Shown here: one piece after another, positions 1-13,792 of the stretch
How positions within the stretch are numbered: position 1 is the stretch's first letter
Layout of the letters: every line of letters begins with the position of its first letter
Assembly (NCBI GenBank): GCA_008933995.1
Contig: WARS01000029.1
Span: 16,119,131-16,183,130 of the forward strand
Length of the DNA: 64,000 bases
From: Datnioides undecimradiatus
Lineage: Eukaryota > Chordata > Actinopteri > Lobotiformes > Datnioididae
Direction of reading: 5' to 3'
Position numbers and translations under genes: made by a program
Notes under the pieces: generated by a model
What the model was told of the DNA's origin: nothing
The model's input: only the letters and a program-made list of their open reading frames with translations
Databases searched by the model: none

Positions 1-220
1 TTTACATTCCTGCACAGGTATTCATCCTAAATTCCAGTCATGGCCTTTGACTTTAAATGCCAAAAAGTACTGACAGCAGTTTGACTTTGCAGGGCCGAGA
101 CCGCCACCTGTGTGCATGTGTAGAGTGAGTGCTGATGTACAGTAGATCACTGGTGAGCAGCCAGCAACCCCCCTCCCCTTACTACTAGTGTCCCAGCCAG
201 GATGGCACCAGCTCCACTGA

Positions 221-244
221 ACACACACACACACACACACACAC
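221..244. repeat. (AC)n microsatellite, 24 bp
   Basis: An uninterrupted AC run. Confidence 0.95.
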
Positions 245-2503
245 CAGATGGGGTCTACTTCAAGAACACCACCCGCACTGATGTCATCAGAAAAAGAAGT
301 ATGACTGGAGCAGAAGCTGTGGTGGTGATAGCGGGTATGTCAAATGACACTCTGTGTGTGTACAGTATATATGTGTGTGTTTGTGTGTGTGTGTGCGTGA
401 GCATGTGTGCAAGAGATCAGAGGGAAAGCAGTGATATGAGAGGCGGGTGAGTGTTATTCCAGATGCTCCACCCTGCACCCTTCTACCCCTCCACCTTTCC
501 ACTTCACTCCCTGCAGGGTTCTCATTTTTCAACAGCTAAAAAACAGGAAAGAAGGAAGTGTTTTCATTTGAGAGTGTAAAGAGTGTGTGTGTGTGCTCCG
601 GTGCAGGAGGTGTGTCAAATGTGAGATGTAAATTTCTAATGGCACAGCGCTGTGTGACAAATTGAGGAGCGGCTGCGACAGTATTTGTGTATGCACGTGT
701 TTGTGTGACCATCCTCTAAACACACATACGACATATGTGTTGTGCATGCGTGCCTAGTGCATAACATGTATTTCTCTGTGTGTGTGTGTGTGCGTATGTA
801 TGTGTATCACAGCACAGATGCATGCTCATGTGTGAGAATCATTTGCATGCTGTTTGTCGGTGGGGTTGCAGTCTGTCAGCTTGGTCAGAGCTGTAATCAC
901 AAACCCAGATGAAGCACTCTTAATAACAACCCAGTCCTACTGCCAGCATCTCAGAGAGGGGAGTAAATACTTAGAAGAGCCAAACCGCTGCACAAATGTG
1001 CACATTTGGCACTGCCTGTACACATAAAATGAAACATTTCATGAATACAGAATTAAACCAAAGATTGGATCATTTGTAGCATTTGAACTATTGAGTTTTA
1101 AATGTCATTTGCACTTTACAGACATCGTCAAAATTATCCCCTGCTGCAAACATGCTTTTCATTAACCCTTATTCATCTATTCTGGGAAGCAATTTGGCAC
1201 TTCAGGTATGGCTCTTTCTTCTTTCAAAGTGTGGGATTATGGTTTTACTATGGTTTCCACATTAAAAATTAAGCCAATTACAAAGGATCAAGCAGCGAAT
1301 CAATGAATTAAACAATTCTATATGAATCCAAATGCTGTATGTTGTGGTGCCTCCCTGTTCTCCCCTCTGCCCCCGCCTTTCTCTCTGTTCCCTCGATCCC
1401 TGGGCAGAATCCAGACAAAACGCCACCTGTGCTGGCTGGCAAGCCTCCCCGAGACCCAGACGACTGCAGCCCTCCTCCTTCTTCCTCCACCTCCTCCTCC
1501 TGCTCCTCTTACTGACAGCAGCAGAGCTGCCTGGGCTCTGAAAAATTAATCTGCAGCACAGATGAATTACACAGGAGCACGCGTATGAGTGCAAATATGG
1601 ACGTAGTTGTGAATGGAGGTGAGATTTAAAGAAAAACGAAAGTGAGTTCGGAGAGACGGTGCACAAGTACGTGTATGAGTACACGAGTGTGTGAGCAAGT
1701 TTGCATATGTGAATGTGCATTTACATTAACTACACACTACACAAGCAGCAGGTTTTTAATCAGTGCGCTCTCCTCCTCCACGCTCCTAATGCAGATGTTA
1801 GCCAGGCTCATTCTACTCGGCAGATGTTGACCGAGCAAGTGCATTCCTCACCCTCTTGGATTCTCGGCACAGAAACAGACGTTTTCCTTAGACACACCAA
1901 AAGCATTCATATACATATAAATGCAAGTGATCACACACACACGCAGTCAGAGGCATTGACAACAAGTTCTCTGTTGCTACAACACATCTGCTCCAAACAA
2001 CCTGCAGCAGTCAGACACCATTAAAACTGAGGAGGTTCCACATTCTGCATCTGCTTTCCATCTATCATCCGGAACTCAACCTTTACTCTGAAATGATAAA
2101 CAACTTTTCATTTGGCTTAAGCCTCGGCTCAATGTTTGTTCTAATGACGAGGCTTTATCCGAAAACCTAAATGAACATCAGTTTTACCTCTGGCTACAGT
2201 CAACTTTGGTCTAACCAAAATACAAAACAGGTTCATACATCGTAAAATCTTCTGCTCATTTAGCTGCTTTGGGAGTAACCACAGCATTTTTCAAACTCTC
2301 ATAAAAGTTATCATGACAACCTGCTTTAGTAATGTTCGCACAATAGGAGCCATCTAAGGCAGTTCATCAGGGGGTCGTATTTAGCAAGCTGCTCCTCTAA
2401 ATCTCAAAAGTTTCCATTACATGCCTGGCTGGTCCCCTGATGTTAGCGACCAGGGAGAAGAGAGCCTCGCTCTGCCAAGAGCCGCCATTGAGCCAGAACT
2501 CTC

Positions 2504-2530
2504 CCACACACACACACACTCACACACACA
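2504..2530. repeat. (CA)n microsatellite, about 27 bp with one interruption
   Basis: CA repeats broken once by CT. Confidence 0.9.
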
Positions 2531-5500
2531 TACTGTATACACAATACACACTCATATACACAAAGGTTTGGCGAGCCCTCTTCTCCACTCATTAACAACA
2601 GGCTTGTCATTTCCAGAAAAATCCCTGACGCACAATTTTGACTGAAAACAGTAACTCTCCATGACAGGAAGACAGTGTGTGTGTGTATGTTTGTGTGCAT
2701 GTGGGCGGAGGATAAATTAACAGCGGTACCAAATTAGCAGCAATGTGCTGTTCAGAGTGCTGCGGTCTTACTCAGCACGTTAAAGCTAATCCGCGTCCCT
2801 CTGCAACCCTTCCTCCCTGTTTGATGGTAATTCTGACTGAACACACCACAGGCCACAAACAAACATCAGACACCAGAGGGAGGAAGAGGGGGAGGGAGAG
2901 CAAGATAATAGAGATAGGAGGACAAAATAAAGAGAGAGAGCGAAAGAGAGACAGAGAGGCAGAAGGGAAGAAACAGAGAAAACCAGAGAGTTTTTCCAGG
3001 CCAGTCAGCCATGTGGCAGTCTCAGCGGTGAAGTCGACCTGCAGCAAGACCTACAGATCGTGGGGTCAGCTGAGCTACACTCCCCGTGGAAACACACATA
3101 CACTCACACACGCACCCAGACTATTCAATCCTTGTCCACAACACTTAACCTGAATCACCCCTGGACAGCTCTCTGACTGACAACCTGCTGAGAAAATGGT
3201 GGCAAACTGTCTCACTGTGATTAAATCATGTGATACTGCACGTTTGCCTGTAAGAATATTGGCTTTTTGGGGAATATATGGAGAAAAAAGGGCAAGTATT
3301 TTTGACACTAAACCTAAAGCGGAAGTATTTTTGACAAAACTTATAATAATGTGTCATGTAAGTATAGGAAATGCAGCTCACAGCTTTAGACCCCCTCAGT
3401 TACAGCAATTACAGCATATCATAAAAACTGTGCATAAATCAATACATGAAGTGAAAAAATAATTGAACCAAGCATCAGAAGTGATTAAAGGGAAAGAAAA
3501 TACTGCACGAAAATCTAGAAAGCTCATTGTGAAGCTGATTTCTCTGCCCCATTATTACATTGCTGCATTTGAACCAAGTGCACAGAACCTTCTTCTCTCT
3601 GTATTGATGTTTTTTGGCTTTACTGCACCTTAGCATGAGCTCAGTGATTGTCATAAGTACACATCTTTGAGGAATACAATGATGAGCTGCTGCAATATAA
3701 AAGATAGAAAAAAAAAGATTTTAAAGTATCAAAGACATCAATACACAGTAACATGAAAGGCAGGGAAACTTTATACATATGAGACAAAGGTGAGATGGAA
3801 TAACGAAGGCCACAGTTTCAAGAAATGAAAAAGACTCCACATGTGGTATTTAAAATTGATTAATTTAGGAGCCAAAAAAGGGATATGAAACTGAATCTTC
3901 TGCCTGTCCAGCCCAGGAAAGGCATTTGGGTTGGACGATTGAAAACCCGGAGATCCTTAGAGAGCACGATCAACGCAGTATTGATCAAACAATCTCGCTA
4001 AGTGCTGCTTATAACGATGCCCAACCGCTCTTTAAAAGCGCTCTATGTGGAATTGCCTTTGTTTGCATGTGCATGCCACGCTGCCGTGGCCTGATGTGTT
4101 GGCACGGAGCCACCCCTGGGGAACGTCTCACCCTCTATCTCTCGCTTTCTTTTGCTTTCATGAGCAGAGAAAGGTAAGGAGTGAAACAACGGGAGGGAAT
4201 GACAGAGAGAGTGGGACATGAAAAGGGCAAACGCAGGAGAGATAAGGAGGCAGCGGAAAGCAAAGGACAAAGGAAATACAATGGGAATATGAGGAGTGAG
4301 TGACAATGACTGTTGCATTCATCAACAATCGTTTGGTCAACATGGGAGAAGAAAAAAGGCAAAAGAATTAGGATATTGAATTTTCAGCCTAATTAGGGAG
4401 AATAGTATGTCCTTTGTGATCAACCAAGCAGAAACATTTAATTACAAAACCAATTACGAGGTGGTGAATGTGTCACATCTGACACAACCAACCCCCAAGC
4501 AGAACAGGACATTTTCAGGAGGTGAAGTTGGAGAAGAGAAAGAGGGGAAAGGAGGGGATAGAGGAGGAAGGAGGTACACCACAAATGACTGCTTGACAGA
4601 TGTGTTTGTTGGCATTTTCTTTTTACAATGTGTCCATGTATGTACAGGAGAGGGACACAGAGAGAGAGAGCAGATAAACGAGACACTCGTAATCATGAAT
4701 ATGTATGAGGGTACAGTATATATAATGTGCATGAGGGTTGGTAATCCCACCTACATGTATGACAAACCTCCATGCTGTGTTTATGCATGCATTAGAGTCA
4801 GAAAAAGATGGTTCAAAACAGCATTGGGGGTAAAAAAAAAACAAAACAAAAAACAACACCCCAGCAATCAAATGCATTTCAGTACAAAAGCCTGGCAGTA
4901 AACAAACAATGCTGCTAGACAATACAGTACTGTGCAATTGCTACTGGCATATAAAATTCACCTCGTAACATCAAAATATATTTTAAATGGTTATGGCTTA
5001 TGGCTTTATGGCTTACTTTCAGCTGAGTGATACAGTTTTCTGAATGTCATCAGTGTTTTACCGTAACGTTTTTGAAAAACAAGACACATATGATGCAAAC
5101 TCAGATAATCAAATATGAAAAGAGAGGGTGATAATGGAATATGTAGTTCCTGATCATATTTCCCATTTACATTCAGGAATTTATTTCAATATACCATAAT
5201 ATTTTGAGTTTCATGGTATAATGTGTTAATAATAATGAGGACATTTTATCTAAATGGGTCCTCATCTGCAGTAGAGTTGTGTTTTGATGTTTATTCCTAT
5301 GTACCGTGAACATGCATTAGGGGGGACTTGAGTGTGCACAAGTATGCAAGTGACACAGTCTATATCCCTGCCAATGGTTTCACACTGTTTGACTGATCAA
5401 CAGGTGGCTGTGCCAAGATAAGTGCCAGGAAAGAGGAAGACAGCAAGCAAGCAAACATGTATGTAAATGTAGCAACATTAATGTTTTGCAAGGAAGAAAA

Positions 5501-5886
5501 TGTATGTAACACAATGCTTGTGCATCATTTGAGCTGCTGTAGGTGTTGTGCAGGGTTAAATCATACTCCCAGACATGTGTACTTTTAGTGCACTCACTAT
5601 TTTTTGTGCTCCATCAAGGAACTAACTTGCTCTGGTGTTTGAACCCAAAAAAAAAGAGACTTTGCCAAATGTCTTAATGTTGTCTCAAAGAACACGTGCA
5701 TCACTGTGGCTTAACTGTTTCCTTCCCAGTTAATCCAGTTTCATTCAATTCTGTGATTATACCAGTTTGTACAGAACATATATTTGTATTTTCAAATAGC
5801 ACACTAGTTGTGTTTTACTTAAAAGAAGAAGTATTTGTAATTTGTAACAAGACTTTTTTTATTCTGAGTGTGTGTGTGTGTGTGAC

Positions 5887-5932
5887 TGGATGTGCTTGTG
5901 TGTACATGCATATGCACACACAAGCACATCCA
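5887..5932. repeat. Perfect 17-bp inverted repeat (hairpin) next to a GT repeat
   Basis: The left arm at 5887-5903 (tggatgtgcttgtgtgt) is the exact reverse complement of the right arm at 5916-5932. The loop is 12 nt. A (GT)n run at 5868-5884 ends just before the left arm. The arms are partly TG/CA-like but include the non-repetitive core GGATGTGCTT, so this is more than a microsatellite folding on itself. It could be a hairpin formed by template switching, or a small foldback remnant. Confidence 0.8.
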
Positions 5933-7408
5933 TTCATATGCGCCTGAGCGTAGAGAGCAGACTGAGAGGACCTGGCAGTGTTCTTATCTTCCTCACATTG
6001 CCGTGTGACTTGTGCAGCCTTACCAGGCAGCACAGTCATTAGGGGCAAGAAGACCTTTCATATCGCAGTCAGCCCCACAGCTCTCCTCAGGGCCGGCCAA
6101 CAGGGACCTACACACTCCCCCTCTCCCCTCGTCTCCTCTTCTCTCCTTTGCTTTCTTCTACTTTCCTCTCCTCTCCTCTCCTTCTTTACCTACCCCCCTC
6201 TCTCTCTCCTTGTCCCTCTCCCCCTCCTCTCAGCCTAGCTTTTTGTCGCCGTCCCTCTATTTTCCATTGTGTTTCTGTCTGGCACTGTCTCACACAGATT
6301 TAATGTCAGGTGTTCTCTCACTGTGTTAAATAAGTTATTTTTTTCTCTGCCTGCAGGGGACAGAGCCCATGTTTCCGCCGCCAACCACAACCATCAATGC
6401 CACACACACACCCACGCACACACACACAGACATTGAATATGGGCTGTTTATGTGTGGCAGACAGGCAGCTAGGGATGTGTGTGTTGGAGATATAAGAGGT
6501 ATTCAAGCGTGGGCTGCTGGTGGCTGCTGGGACGTTTCACCCCATCTCTTCCTGACCGCCTCGGTTTCCCAACGCCCACCTGCATTTTCTGAGGGCACAA
6601 ACCGCATTCCTTACTCACTATGGTGGAACAAGTGGTGTATGGATAGGTGTGGCTCTGTTCTTTTGATCAATGTGCGTGTGATGGGTTAGAGGAGCAGGGA
6701 CAATGAGATAATACGCAGTCAAACACCTCCTTCGTCTTGAGGCTGTGCCAGCAGGCATGACAGTCAGATGACTGGAACAATGAAACCAGAGCTCCAGGCC
6801 AACAGGTAAAACATGTGCCATGACAATGTGTATAAGAGAGCGATAGCCCAAGACAAAAGCTTGGAGTAAATACGTATAAATATTCATCAATCAATTTTAC
6901 AGCCTATAATTGTTGCATACACTCTCCAGTTGTTCAGGTTTTACCCTCATTTTATACTCCCATGCATCTAAAACTTGTTGCATTCCTGGCTGCAAAAAAC
7001 AATGCTATTGATGACACTGAAAAATTATTTCAGTAAAGGAAAGTGAAGAAAATGTAAATGAGATACTGAAGTAATTTAAAAATCAATATGCGGAGAAAAC
7101 ACCACTATCATTGTTTTTTCCTACAAAGATCTCTGATAAACCAGTTGTGCATTACCTGCACAGCATCAGACTACATTAGCGACTAGCTGATGGACAAAAG
7201 GCAACACTTAGCAGCTAAAGAGAGCAGATATTACAATTCATCTCACTTGGACCTTGAATTTGCAAGGTGTCTATTAATTCTAATATTTGCAGGATGCTGA
7301 ACAAAAATCGGGTAATGCAGGTTTAATGCTCCGTTGTCAAACTATTATGAGAGCCAACAGAATAGTTTTAATAAAAAAGAACATGGACAAACAGACACGC
7401 TGTCTCAC

Positions 7409-7471
7409 CTCATGCTTGCCCTTCATCCTGCAGATCCTGATGTCATTCTTGTTTGACTCCCATGTTCTTTT
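7409..7471 (-). CDS. sema6: Class 6 semaphorin, fourth coding exon (ICRMKGKHE segment)
   Basis: This 63-nt, 21-codon exon lies on the minus strand between the acceptor ttttcaatgtatag and the strong donor GTGAGACAG. It reads KRTWESNKNDIRICRMKGKHE in phase 0 at both ends. It follows directly from FYSK and matches the family block K-x-TW-x-S-x(3)-D-x(2)-x-CRMKGK, which carries the first conserved cysteine of the sema domain. Family members I recall have Leu before TW; this gene has Arg (KRTW), a divergence that argues against a plain 6A or 6B orthologue and might suit the fish 6E branch. It is too short to stand out in a simple open-frame search and was found from its donor site. The next exon, expected to encode the NFIKV / FVCGTNAFNP block, was not found in 1-7408. 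Confidence 0.93.
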
Positions 7472-7615
7472 CTATACATTGAAAACACAGACACACACTG
7501 CTGGTTAGCTACACTTACAATTTTCTACTACAAAGAAATGTATTTTCCAGGCTACAAGTAACACATCCACTTCAAGGTTGTAAATGCTATCAGCGTCTGT
7601 CCGGAAGGTGCTCAC
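7472..7615 (-). other. sema6: Semaphorin intron (144 bp) between third and fourth coding exons
   Basis: A short phase-0 intron with GT and AG ends. Nothing else is recognisable inside. Confidence 0.85.
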
Positions 7616-7676
7616 CTTGCTGTAGAACATCTCGTCTCCTGCGACGATGTCCAACTCCACGCGGAAAAGGTCATCC
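7616..7676 (-). CDS. sema6: Class 6 semaphorin, third coding exon
   Basis: This 61-nt exon lies on the minus strand. Its acceptor is preceded by a long pyrimidine tract (ctctttctctctccag) and its donor is GTGAGCACC. The first base completes the Arg codon from the previous exon, and the reading is DDLFRVELDIVAGDEMFYSK, ending in phase 0. With the preceding residues it forms the family motif IGxRDxLFRVELD found in the first blade of the class 6 sema domain. EMFYSK corresponds to the segment just before the conserved Thr-Trp of the next exon. No internal stop or frameshift is seen. Only 144 bp separate it from the following exon. Confidence 0.94.
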
Positions 7677-10600
7677 CTGGAGAGAGAAAGAGAGAGACAG
7701 AGTGAGAGTGGCAGTCTGCCAACACAGCACTATCCAGAGCTTAAGGTAAGGTAAGATACTTCACTGAGCAATCCCATGAATACCAGGTCCACAGCAGAAG
7801 TACAGCATGGATATTGCTGCTAGCTCAGGACAGTGCAGGTCAATGCAGAATTTCTTTTGGATGACATCCAGGACACATACTTTTTATACAAACTCAGAGT
7901 TTGAATATGTCCACTGTATATTGAATCTGTGCGGTTTTACTACTAAATAATTCTGTGCGTGCAGCTATGTAATGCATACATATTAGAGACATCTATTGGT
8001 TTAAAGTTGATCATACCCTTAGAGATTAGGGAACAGCTTTACAATGTCTTCCATTTCTCCCAATATATATGAGAAATGGTACCCAACTGCATAATGATGT
8101 CTCATATTTCCCCTTCGCCTTTTGCCTCCGCTCATTAAACCTGACTTGCTGCATTGAATTTGCTTCTAGGCCCCAAATTCAGCTTATCAGTCTTATTCAA
8201 AAGCCTGAAATTGAATTAATGGGTGATTTAATCAAGTTGTTATACTGATGCTTGCACACCCCCACATGCTGCCTTGATGTGGTCCAACACCATGCATGTA
8301 TTCATGATATCCCAAACACTGCTTTCTCGCACTCTTAATCCATCGATAATTCTGCAGTAACCTTGGATGTTCCTGTGAAAATGCCAACTAAATGAGGACT
8401 GGGCTAGGCAGCTAAAAGCTGACGTTTGCATATTGATCAAGGCCTTGGTATCTGCTGGGATGGATCTGAAGCTTGAGCTTCATCTAAGCAAAGGGGCAGG
8501 CTCTGAATGGGCTAATCTGTAAATCTGCCATAGCCATGTTATTGCAGCAGTATCGATCCCATCTCTGATCCAGCTCTGCCTCCCATCTGTGCTGCATGTT
8601 CTCTTGGTTTGGTGTCTCTCTGTGTACAAGCAGCTGCTCATTTGAGCATTCACACCACCCGAGTATGCGAATCAATGAGTATTTGCAGCTGTTTTTTTCC
8701 TGAAAGAGTGCACAGTGAGAATGTGTGCATGATGAGAGCACAGGTAGGCATTTAGGTTACTCCACTCCTGAATAATTCATCTGCACTTCCTTCTGGTGCG
8801 TTAAAAGATTCCCGCTCTTACTCAACCCTCGCAGAACAGGACAACCACTAAGTGGCGGAGAAGTGCAAAATCACCAAACACTTGCTTGGTGCATCCCTGC
8901 TTAACAGGTCAGAGTTTAAGCGTTCTCCAAACAGTGGAGTGGGCCAGAGTGTGAGGCGTAATCTCATCCAGGCTGCTTCAGCGTTGTCTCAGCATTAACA
9001 TAATGAATATAGCACCAGGCCTCCTAGTCACAGTGGCTGGCAGCCAGCACTGTTGCCTCTTATAGTGCAGAGGAGGGGGAATTATTTATGCTGCTGCTTC
9101 TCTTTCTCTCTCCATCTCTTCTCCTGCCTTCCAGGTTGTTTGAATGATGCCAAGCCTGTGGCCTGTATGTTTTTGTTTGTTTATATGTGTGTTAGTGAAT
9201 TTAATGTGTACTGCATTTAGTATAAGGTTTCGATTCAGAGTAAGGACTAACACGTGAACAGATTTCATTATTCTTTATGTTGCAGGATGTGCGTGCAACC
9301 TTGAATAGCTTCAGCTCCTGAGGTCATAACTTACAAGGGCGCCTCATCTAACAAATCTGGTCGTAAAACCTACAAATCAAAAGTCTCCTGTTTCCTTCTC
9401 TTTGTCTGGCCTTCTGCATGTGTATGCGTATGTGTGTGTAGGATGTGTGCATGCCTGAGCTGTTATTTCATAAACGCCCCTTTTGCCCCAGCTTAATGGA
9501 AAGTCAACAAAGAAACAAGAGCAACTGTCAACATTTCCTAAATTTCTGTCATGACCAGCTCATGAACTTTCTCCTTTTGGCTGCCTAAACAGCAGCAGAC
9601 TCAAGGTCAAGACATCTTAAGCCACCAAGTAAGTCTTCTTTTTTAGTTTTCCATCACTTCTTCTTGCTAGCAGCAGTGTTGTGGTTTAAAGTGTGTAGCA
9701 CTGAGCCTCTCTGAGCTTGCAAATAAAGCATGCAGGTAAAAGCTGCTCCACTGGATGAAACTGGGATGGAAAGATTTGAGCTGACCACCTAGTTACCTTG
9801 TCACTTGTGCTGACTGAGGCACTCTGTGGCGTTCCTGTCTGTGAGTTTGCATCTAACTGGGTGTCTGCAAATACTGTACATGCCTGAGTAAGTAGCCGTG
9901 TCCCAGTTAGATATTACCTACTAAATTCTGAGAGGTGAACACTGCATGTGGTGCTCTCAAAACTGAAAAGTCAGTGTAGTAAAATCCTGCACTGCCCACT
10001 AAATTCACTGAGGGAGCAACACTTCAGGCATTATACTCACAGTACATAAAAACAGCATATGTATACTTGAGACTTAGACCACAGAAAACAATAAATAAAG
10101 GATTTAATTTATAAACACCATTGAAAACTACATCTTAACATCTGATAAACTGCATACATTAGATGCATCACATAATCAATGAAAAAACTATTGAAACAGA
10201 AGTAGACTAATAACCTGCAGAGGCAAACAAATCTTTTTTTTGTTTTCTTGGTCATAAAGTGGATATGTTTGTGGTTTAGACTATCGTAAGAGGAACAAAA
10301 AACAACAAGCTATTTGAAGATGTCGCCACAGACTCTGGAAATGTGTGATGGTCAAACCTGCAGCCACTATTGATCTGAGTGTCTGTACCCCTCCTGCACT
10401 CGCACACCTTAGTTTTCTCTGTATTCTGCAGCAAACAAGATAAATAAGTAGACACACAGTTTTTGTCTCATACATCATCCATTGTCCTATCCTGTTGTAT
10501 TTACTTCTTAAAGTTTATCTTTCTGTCTGCAATGATAAACTATTCTACATGTTACCTTTAGTGCTCAGTTTGTTAGGTCCCTTTACTTGATGTCTTTTAT

Positions 10601-13600
10601 GACATCTTACGGGCTTATTTTAGATATAGTTACTTTATTTTTGGTCTACCTGTGACTCCTATGAACAGCTTGCCTGACCCCTCACACTAATCTTTCATAG
10701 GCCAAATGTTTAATAGATTAATCTAGAAAATAATTGGTTCAGTGACCGCTAATGAAATGAATAATTTTGAATCATCCTCATTCACTTTCCGAAACATTAA
10801 CATTAGTTGTAGTTTTAAAATTTCTCAGTAATGTCTGTATAATTGGCAAAGTGCATTAACATATTGTACATTGACTGCCAAACAGTATCCTATGAGAATT
10901 AGTCCAGAGTGCCCAGTTTATAGTAACAGTATATAGTGTGTAAGCAGTTCTTTAGTATGTGTCCATAGGGAACTCTTCACCTGCGTCTTTGTGTCTCTCC
11001 CTACATACTTGTCCCTGTCAGCCTGCTAAACTTTCCCTGCTAGCTGCTCTACAGCTAAACATCCTGGCAGCTTTACCTCCCAAGCTTTGCGGCCTTTGCC
11101 GCAGCCAAGCGTCTCCCTGTCTGTCTGCCATGAGGCAACTGACCTGGTCATGACCACCTCGCGACCCTTGCTGACCTCTGAGGTCAGGCTCTGCAAGCTA
11201 ATAAACTGAGCCACCCCAAACACACTTTTACTCTCCACCAAAAGCAAAACAAATACACAAACGTGCACAGTGCACAGTTGGAACAGTTACTAAGGAGTTG
11301 GCGTCATTCCTTTGGTCATCTTTTCAAAAGGTAAACACTTGCCAATTGGTTTACATTTGTGTGGATTAGCTCTTTGGATCTGACTGAGGGCTGAAGACCA
11401 CAGGATCCACAGCTGCTCATCTTGACAGCAATGAAATTGGGCTTAACACAGCAAGATGCTTTACTCCACCTGCCACCAGCCAAATACATAGTTTACTTTC
11501 ATTTAGCAAGGATGTGAAGAGGACAGGGAGAGGTAGCTGCTCTCAGCAGGCGCTCAGGGCAAGGATTTAGCAGTGCTTGCAGTCTGAGGAGCAGCTATGC
11601 TAATGGTGACAGGATTTGGGGATGAGTGAAGCGTCTTATCAAGCCATGCACTCTGTAGGAGCTTTTGGCAGTCATACCTGCCACCACACAGGTACTTATT
11701 TATACATTATACATTTTAAAACTCTACCCCCCTGCTGGGCTGCGTGTGGCCCACACAAGCATTTGCACATGGTCCTAGACTGATCATTTTCTGTCAGAAA
11801 GCTACAAAAACTATTAGCCACTTACAAGAAATATATAAATATTCTCTTGAAATGCTCTTTCTCCGAATCTCTCATGATGCCATCAGCTCTCCTTGTGTCC
11901 CTGCCTGTCAGTCTAGCATTTCATTATAATCCGGTTGGCTGAGACATTCATATCAGTTTACCTCTGTGCTCAGTACAAATTATTGCAGCTCTAAATTGAA
12001 ATTAACGTCTCTCAGTCTGCTTCATGGCTCTGGTTATATTTTAAAGCGGAGCTGCAGTCTGCAGAAGTCATACAGTAGCTGTCTGCGGGCAGTTTTATCA
12101 GACTGTGTGTGCATGCTTATAGACCGTCTCAGTGCAGACAGAATGGCTGGAACCATGGTGCATAGTTTGATATATTTACTACCAACTCTCAGTAAGTGAG
12201 GTTAGACCAGCTGGAGGCCGGGGACTGGGTCATTTCCTGGACCACAGTGGCGTCTCTTATTGGAAACCACTTCAGTCTTCTTTCAGGCTGCCACTACAGC
12301 AAATAACTAGCGCCATATGTGGAAACTGACTTTGTCTCTCTCTCTCTTTTTTTTTTAGCATGTTTCAAGCTAAATTATTTTTTGGACAACTTGGGCAGTA
12401 AATCTTGAGGTGCATGTTTTTTGTTAGCTCAGTCTGTTTCAGGTCAGCTCCTGAATAGCTTCGGGTGGAAGGGCAGCAGATGTAGCTTTACAGTGTAAAC
12501 CTGGTGCAGCTGAACAGGCCGTCCTTGTCTGGCCCTCCTGACCTCCAGAGCTTCTGTCTGTCCAGAATCAGCACATTCAACAGACTGACTGACATATGGG
12601 GACCATCATCATATGGAGACTAAACTAGAAAACATTTACTGGCCAAATAGCAGCCTTCACATCAAGCTCCTGTGACAGATTTATTACGAAAACTCTCATC
12701 TCTCCATTCATTTTACCACACAAGCTGAAAAGATTATAGAATTTGTAAATATCTACTAACAGCATTAGCACTATTGATGTTTATTAATGCATAGTATGTA
12801 ACTTTTGTCATTCACAGTCTGTCTTTCAAGATAATGAAAATAGAAGATGTAATTTGATCAAATCATGACTTGTCTTCATTGTTGAATAATCAAAAATACA
12901 CATTAAATGTTCCCAAACCAGGTACTGCATTAAAGTTTCAGATGTGTGGCTGACTCCTTACCATCTCCCGTTCCCCTGGTAGTTACAGAAACTACAGAAA
13001 TAAAGGGGATGAAGCCACCGATTGGCAACCAAACAAAACATTGCTCTCTGTTTGTTCTTTGTTTTCTCTTTTTTTCTCTTTGTTCAAACAAAACACGAAA
13101 CATGGGTTGGGTTGATTTTAAAGTGAAAATATTACATATTGTGTGGCAGAATTTAAAATGGCAAGATTTTGCTGAGAAATCAATACACATTAATAAAGTC
13201 GCCTAAATGAATGTATTCGCTCACAGTTTAACTGCTCCAGGACAGTTACGAGACATGAGTTGAAATCTTGAATAAATTAAGTAAACCTGTCCCAGTGTTG
13301 GAGTTATTGTGACTGGCTAGAGACAGTGTGGTCATGGCTAGTTAGCAGGCATGCTGTTCACTCATCGCTGTCTAATAGGTGCGGATGAGTTTTGCTGGTC
13401 AACCTTGATTTTGCTGTCATTATTATGCTAATGGTAGTTCAGATAAAATGAAAACAGGCACATGTCCTGGACTTCTCTTCAGCAATGCATGGCATGTTTG
13501 ATGGTCAAATTTAGGTCTGAGATGTACACACAGTAACTCCTTAAATGATATCCAATGATAAAGGCTAATGTTGCTTGGCAACAAATGTATAATAACAGAC

Positions 13601-13792
13601 AATCCAATAGCTATTAAAGCTTAAAAAGCTCTGACAGAGCTATATTTGGTGTTGTATGTGTGCGATGCAAACAATCAAAGGCATATCACCGATCCCAGAT
13701 TTCTTTGAGCTCACTGTAAATAAAGTCGCTCTTGAATATCTCATATTTGCAGTATGTTAAACAGTACATTTATGTGCTGATGAATGTCGTAC
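7677..13792 (-). other. sema6: Semaphorin intron (about 6.1 kb) between second and third coding exons
   Basis: A phase-2 intron. It begins on the minus strand with GTACGA and ends in a pyrimidine-rich acceptor. I found no additional sema-domain exon inside, and the flanking exons already join in frame. Repeat content is low: a short AGAGAG tract near 7681-7710, a GTAAGGTAAG stutter near 7745-7756, and A+T-rich unique-looking DNA. Around 9.86-10.1 and 10.85-10.98 kb the text vaguely resembles degraded fish interspersed repeat (words such as gtcccag and agtatatagtgtg), but no ends could be defined. Confidence 0.8.

Larger units (their letters stand above)
1..7408 (-). other. sema6: Partial semaphorin intron after the fourth coding exon; microsatellite-rich
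   Basis: This stretch lies downstream of the fourth coding exon. I looked on the minus strand for the next expected sema blocks (NFIKV, FVCGTNAFNP) and did not find them, so the exon is probably left of the window. The DNA holds (AC)n at 221-244, TG-rich tracts at about 352-409 and 775-806, (CA)n at about 2504-2530, polypurine tracts near 2870-3000 and 4190-4290, a polypyrimidine tract near 6110-6240, and a perfect inverted repeat at 5887-5932. The open frames here are mostly products of simple repeats. Confidence 0.65.
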
